A program made the position numbers and the translations under genes. Under the pieces are notes generated by a model. That model was not told where the DNA came from and did no database searches. It was given only the letters and a program-made list of their open reading frames with translations. DNA of 64,000 bases, taken from the NCBI RefSeq assembly GCF_001625215.2, contig NC_030387.2, positions 35,425,606 through 35,489,605 of the forward strand, written 5' to 3'. Below, piece by piece: positions 59,151 to 64,000 of this stretch (its first letter is position 1; every line of letters starts with the position of its first letter). Source of the DNA: Daucus carota subsp. sativus (taxonomy: Eukaryota; Streptophyta; Magnoliopsida; Apiales; Apiaceae).

Positions 59151-61433
59151 CTATAACTTTGCAGCCTTGCCGCAGCGTATGGCATTTGTTGGAATATCAG
59201 ACTCAGTGTATAGGCTCTTTTCGTCGTTCCATACTCGAAGATACAATTGCTGGCCTAGATGTTGCCTTGGCCATATTGCAGACCTCAAGTTCCACATTCC
59301 CTTGTTGTCCATTGACACCAATATTGCAGTCCAGGAAAGCGGATATACCTGAAAGAGATTTTGTTTGCCGAATATTAGACATAGCCACATAGGGGGACTA
59401 AATTGGTTGATATACTAATTGCTTAAACTTACCTGCGCGGTGTATCTGGTGGTAGCATCAACCAGATTGTAGCGTTTCCTCATCGTAGAATTCCACTGGC
59501 CTGATCCGAATCTGTATTTTGAAATATTAACAACTGATAGAAATATAGGCCAGCCAAAAGAAGTAAGGAAAGGATAGCATACCCGACTAGCCAGAAGTCA
59601 CTGCCATCAAGATGATAAGACTGAATAGTGTTTTCATCATTTTGGAAGACGATTTCAACGAAGTCATGAAGTGTTATGCCCACAACAGAGGTACCTAAAA
59701 CTGCTGGACCAGGAGGAGATGTATCCTTGATTGTATTTAGATTAAAGACCCCGGGAATGTTGTAATAGTCTGCAAGCTTCAGTGGGGTGTCTGGTTGTTT
59801 GTACGAAACCTTATTGATTGCATAACGTTGCTTTCCTTTAATTATGGGTGCTGAATTGGTTAGCACGAGTGTCCTAACTATTGGTATGGTTCCATAGTGA
59901 TATGATCCTTGAGGGTTGGGTCGTGCTGCATTAGCAGTCAAATTCCACCTTAACAAGAGCAAGAAAAAAGTTAGAATATGTATATTGAAAATGAAGGCAG
60001 AGATTTAACATGTCGGATTAGAGAAAAGATTGTACCTCAGAGTTCGAGCTTGTTTCATAGACCAGTGAACTTGATACGTCGGACCAATTGGCAGAGGTCC
60101 AGAGGCAGGTGTACTTGAACCAGCATAACGAAGGATTGCTGTGGCAGTAAGAACGGTCTTAGTGAATCGAGTTGAAGCAACTATAAAATAGTCCTTCACG
60201 GTTCCATCTAAAGTGATCATTACAGCCACAGACTGGCCTACATGGATGTCAAGTGATTCGTATGGTTCCTGCATGGTATGTGATCCTTCAATTTCTATCA
60301 GTTTCAAGTGATGGCCTTGGATTCTGAAATTAATCGAGGTTGTCAAGCCCAAATTAGACACCCTAAACAAGTAGCGTTTCCCTGCAAAACAAACAAACTT
60401 TTACTACTCTTGCAACTCTATAGACTAATGGTTTAAATCAAGTTAAATGTACAGGAAATTGAAGAGTAAATAGGAGGCAATTACCTTTTTCACCGGTAAA
60501 GACACTGGAGCGAGGAAGACCGTTTATAAGCAGACCATCAGGAAAAGGCATTGGGTTTCCGGTGTTAAGTTTTGTTTGTAAAACCTAGTGCATAAGATTT
60601 GCAGTAACTGCTTAGATTAGCTAATATACTTCACAAAATGTAGTTGTACGAACCTAACAAATTTCATAAAATAAAGAATTGAAATCATATAGTATGACTA
60701 CTAACCCTGTGATCAGAATTCCACCAATCATTAACAAGTACATTGAACTCCTCGGCAGGTTTAAGATACGGCACAAATATTACAGCCCTTGCCCGTATAA
60801 CGAACGCCCCGAAACCACCTGCAGCCCTGTGCATTACAGTGGAAGGGAAGTACGAGTAGGTTCCGATCTGATCTTTCACTTGCATCCTGTAAGTAAAGTT
60901 AGCATTTGGAGGAATCGGGCAGTTGGTTCCAAGCACACCATCTTGCCATGAGACCTTTCTCTGTTTTAATCCGTTCCTATTTAAAATCCGAAAACCTTTA
61001 AATTAGCCCAAGCATCACTTGATAAACAATGCAGTACAACACTAACCATGTGATAAGGAAATGCAACACTAACCATGTGATAAGGAAAGGCTGATCCAAC
61101 TTATTAATCACATTAACGATTACATTGTCGTTGGTGATGGCATCGATGGTTGGACCGGGGAATTTGCCATTGACAAGAATACCCTACAGGCAAACAAATC
61201 GAATCAGTTACTAAAAAGAAGCACACAAAACGGAAAACATGTTACATGATTCCAGCATTGCAGACAGTAACAGCAGCTTTACGTACCCTTTGCTTGACGC
61301 CAAGAGGGGAAATCTGTCCATAGGTAAATTCGAATGTGAAATACCTATACGGATCCTCGGCCCTTACAGTGCAGAGGGTACTTAAGCAAGCCACTAGTCC
61401 TAGAAAAAAATACAGGAGAATGGCTTGCCTCAT
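59151..61433 (-). CDS. SKU5-similar / NTP303-type multicopper-oxidase-like protein
   Basis: Eight exons on the minus strand (61287-61433, 61074-61183, 60706-60976, 60485-60584, 60036-60381, 59583-59948, 59433-59511, 59151-59348) join in frame to 538 residues. A signal peptide is visible (MRQAILLYFFLGLVACL, cleavage likely after VRA near residue 24). Cupredoxin-like domains follow, but the copper ligands are missing: ITWNGLKQRKVSWQDG replaces HWHG, YSYFPSTVMHRAAGGFG replaces WYHSH, and GMWNLRSAIWPRQHLGQQ replaces HCH. This is the SKS/Bp10/NTP303 pattern, an ascorbate-oxidase homologue, often pollen-expressed, acting in the cell wall or secreted, and not expected to be an oxidase. There is no C-terminal GPI-type hydrophobic tail. 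Exon 2 ends in a duplicated splice donor. A paralogue lies just upstream at 63.2-64.0 kb. Confidence 0.93.
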
Positions 61434-61524
61434 TTTGAGTAGAGACACTTGCAAAGTATCCAAAAGTGTGGAAACCAAAGAATGAAGCGTGAATTGGTTG
61501 AGACAGAGTGAAGAAGTGGAGTGC

Positions 61525-61532
61525 ATATATAG
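61525..61532 (-). promoter_or_regulatory. TATA box of the SKU5-like gene
   Basis: CTATATATGC on the minus strand, about 95 bp before the start codon at 61433, leaving a plausible 5' UTR of about 60 nt. Confidence 0.6.
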
Positions 61533-63199
61533 TAAGAATAAGCAGAGAAGCATGCATGTGAGGCTGCGATATTACATGTAAGCACAAGTAGCTCTATTGC
61601 GGCGTACTTCATGCTCATAAGCTACTGCGATCCTTCCATTACATGTTCCATGCATCTTGAGATCTGATTGACCAGAATTTCTCGTTATTTGAGAATTTAT
61701 TTATATTTAACAATGCCATCAACTGGGCATTTTATATGTTGAGGTGTGTGGAGAATACACTTTACAGTGCTGGAAGTACTATTTTTGAAAGACAAACACA
61801 GGGAGTATAAGATTGTCGGTGAAGAGAGAGCGAGAAAGACGCAGCAGAGAGTGCATTTTACATTAAATGCGATTTGAAATGGTTATTTCAAATTAGGTGG
61901 AAAGTGGAAACGTAGAGAATAATGGAGGGAAAGATGTGATTGTTAAATTTTAGGGCTTTCGGGAAGAGACAATTGAGGTATACGGCACAAAATATAATCA
62001 CTCTTAACCACCATCAAATTAACGTTTTTGTTGTACTAAAGCTAATTACGTATTGCATCCGTAAATTTTAATTGTATAATTAGCCACCGAACTCAAAAGT
62101 GATTGTTAGTATGTGCTCACGAGCACACGTCAGAGAGTTAGAAAATCCAGGGTAGAAGTCAACTGGTTAGGAAATAGAATGCATCCCAAGAAGAGATCGC
62201 GCCCAGAGGCTACCATACCAGCCAGGCAGCTAGCACATACACAACGATTTAAATCAATTGACTTGAATACTAGCTAGCTCAGCTAATCTACTCTCTCATA
62301 AATCATTTTACCAGTTGATTAATAAGTTGACCTTTCTCCTAACACAAATGGAGTAAATGGTTTGCCACATGCTTACACTCCAGCTTTTTTAATTAGAGGA
62401 AACTCATTCGGAACTTATCTGGGAAATGCTTATTTGATTCTTTTGCTGTAAGTGGCAATGTGAATCCACCATGTACCCAGACTTTTGTGGATCTCTCTAC
62501 TCTTTTTATATATTTTTTGCCATTGTTGTTATAAATCTAAAGCTCCATGAGTGTGGTACTGTCATTTTCTTGTTAACTACTGTATAGTACTAAATGACTA
62601 TTACTCGTTATTAGTCATTTTTAAAATTTTATTAAGTGAATTAAAACTCACTAAGGTCAACAGATTGCACGTGTGTGGAGATTTTAACCCGGTCTTGTGA
62701 GAAGTTAGACGCGTTTTTCATTAGCCAGAGCAGAATCGGGAGGTGCTAGTTTAGGTTATAGGTCCTGCTGATTTTCAAATATCAGTGAAATACTCCAAAA
62801 TGTAATGACTCCGGGATTTGAATATTGTGGGGGCTCGGGCTCGGGCTTGAGTTCGAGTTTGACGGATCCATGATTTTCAAGCTCGAAGCTCGCCTCGATA
62901 AAACCTTAAGGTTCGAAAGCTCCCCGAATAAGTACATATTGGTTTTGCCAGCATATATATGTAATCACAATATCATGATTTATGGCAAGCCTGCTTGTAA
63001 AGAATATAATTATAATTTATACATAGCTAAATCCACAACTGAATGCGATCAAGAATTCTGATGATGGATAGTAACTCATAAGTTATCTAATTTTTTTGAT
63101 ATACAGACGACGAAGCCAGGCCTTATCTCTCTTGTATTCATCTTCAAAGTTCAATTACCTCTGACAACCAGATTTCACAATGCGCAATGGATTTTTGCA
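61533..63199. other. Upstream/intergenic DNA between the SKU5-like paralogues
   Basis: No gene recognised. 62828-62930 is a run of GCTCGGGCTCG / AGCTCGAAGCTCG words, probably a piece of a transposon arm, but no ends could be defined. Confidence 0.45.
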
Positions 63200-64000
63200 C
63201 TATGGACGTCTGCCAAAAGCTTTTCCACAAAGTAAAGCATTTCGGGGCATGCCATACTCATTCTGGAAGCTTTTCACAGGATTGTAAACTCTAAGATAGA
63301 ATTGTTGTCCAAGATACTGGCGTTCCCATATCGCAGACCTCAGATTCCACATGCCCTGATTGTCTAAAGACACTAATATAGAACTCCAGGACTTGGGATA
63401 TACCTACAAAATTAATTATACATTTAGGGAAAGATTACTAAAATTTTCAACTTAGAATACGGAATTACACATAATCCGTTTATACTGGAGGCGTTTGGAC
63501 GGTAAATGGGAATGAAAATCGGGAATGAGAATGAGGATTGAGGGGTCTGGGACGAGTATCCAAGGGGTGTGAAACGAATGATTTATCCATCAAGTAAGAA
63601 TTGGGTTCGCATTCCATACCACAAAATGGCTAATCCAAATACCTGGGTTTGGATTTCGATTCCCATTAACCGGGCTCATTAACCATGGACCAAACACCCT
63701 ACTGATTATTGTGGACCTTGTGATTACGACAGACTCCAAATTGACAGTTGCTAAAAGTTTATAGTCCTTCCAAATTTACTTTACCTGGACAGTGTGTCTT
63801 GTAAGAGCATCCACTAAATTGTAGCTGTGTCTGCTAGCTTCTGTCCATTGTCCGAAGCCGTAGCTAATGAGTTTTATAACAGGGGCAAAGTTAGAAAGTG
63901 AATACCTCGCAGGAAAAAAAATTATGCTGTGTTATATTAACTTACAAGCAGCCAGACTTACCCGACAACCCAAAAATCATAACCATCAAGATGCCAAGAC
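63200..64000 (-). CDS. SKU5-similar / NTP303-type protein, second copy (3' exons only, runs off the window)
   Basis: The last three exons of a paralogue of the 59-61 kb gene. An exon beginning beyond the window ends at 63962 (HLDGYDFWVVG). The next is 63785-63863 (79 bp, the same length as exon 7 of the first gene, reading FGQWTEASRHSYNLVDA). The last is 63200-63403 (VYPKSWSSILVSLDNQGMWN to GKAFGRRP, stop at 63202-63200). Splice phases match the first gene exactly. Copper-binding histidines are likewise replaced. The visible part is intact. Confidence 0.9.
63488..63699. mobile_element. hAT-type MITE in an intron of the second SKU5-like gene
   Basis: Left end GGAGGCGTTTGGACGGTAAATG and right end CATGGACCAAACACCCT are imperfect inverted repeats of the GCGTTTGG type also seen at 14489. 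The flanks share only TACTG, so the target duplication is uncertain. Confidence 0.55.

Noticed and set aside
62825-63061. 78-codon plus-strand frame
   Set aside because: It starts in GCTCGGGCTCG simple repeats and shows no domain.
1-64000. LTR retrotransposons, other virus-like elements, CRISPR arrays, rRNA
   Set aside because: No reverse transcriptase, integrase, Gag or envelope-like protein, no long terminal direct repeats, no spaced identical repeats and no rRNA sequence were recognised.

Overview
This is AT-rich nuclear DNA from a flowering plant, most likely a eudicot. The evidence is multi-exon genes with GT-AG (and a few GC-AG) introns, plant-specific families (methylesterases, SKU5-like proteins, ankyrin/PGG proteins) and dense plant-type DNA transposons: Helitron, MULE, hAT, Stowaway and Tourist. 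An asterid or Apiaceae source is only a guess. I saw no LTR retroelement or other virus-like protein.

Layout. 1-3.5 kb is gene-poor, AT-rich, repeat-laden DNA. 3.8 to about 11.7 kb is a minus-oriented Helitron-like element whose 3' hairpin and CTAG end lie at 3776-3805; it carries two RPA70-like genes, and its right end was not found. After a 1.2-kb hAT-like element comes a Lines-homologue gene (14.8-20.8 kb, + strand, 11 exons). 24.6-26.4 kb holds an ankyrin/PGG membrane protein gene. 27.2-37.4 kb is a tandem array of five SABP2/MES-type alpha/beta-hydrolase genes. Copies 1, 2 and 5 look intact, copy 3 has a frame offset at the exon 1/2 junction, and copy 4 has a Stowaway-like MITE in exon 2. 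39.0-44.2 kb is the autophagy gene ATG101 (minus strand, 7 exons, 218 codons).

46.9-55.6 kb is the most structured part. A small inhibitor-I9-like gene has a 7.1-kb Helitron (48027-55148) inserted at its last codons. That Helitron contains a 5.39-kb MULE (48611-53998) with 85-bp TIRs and a perfect 9-bp target duplication. The MULE encodes a PB1-like/MULE/SWIM transposase (two frame breaks) on the minus strand and an intact GRF zinc-finger protein on the plus strand. A degenerate copy of the host gene's last exons at 55.4-55.6 kb preserves the unoccupied Helitron site and so dates the order of events.

56.9-57.9 kb is a decayed fragment of a LIN-type E3 ligase gene. 59.2-61.4 kb is a complete SKU5-similar/NTP303-type gene (minus strand, 8 exons), and 63.2-64.0 kb is the 3' end of a tandem paralogue that runs off the window.
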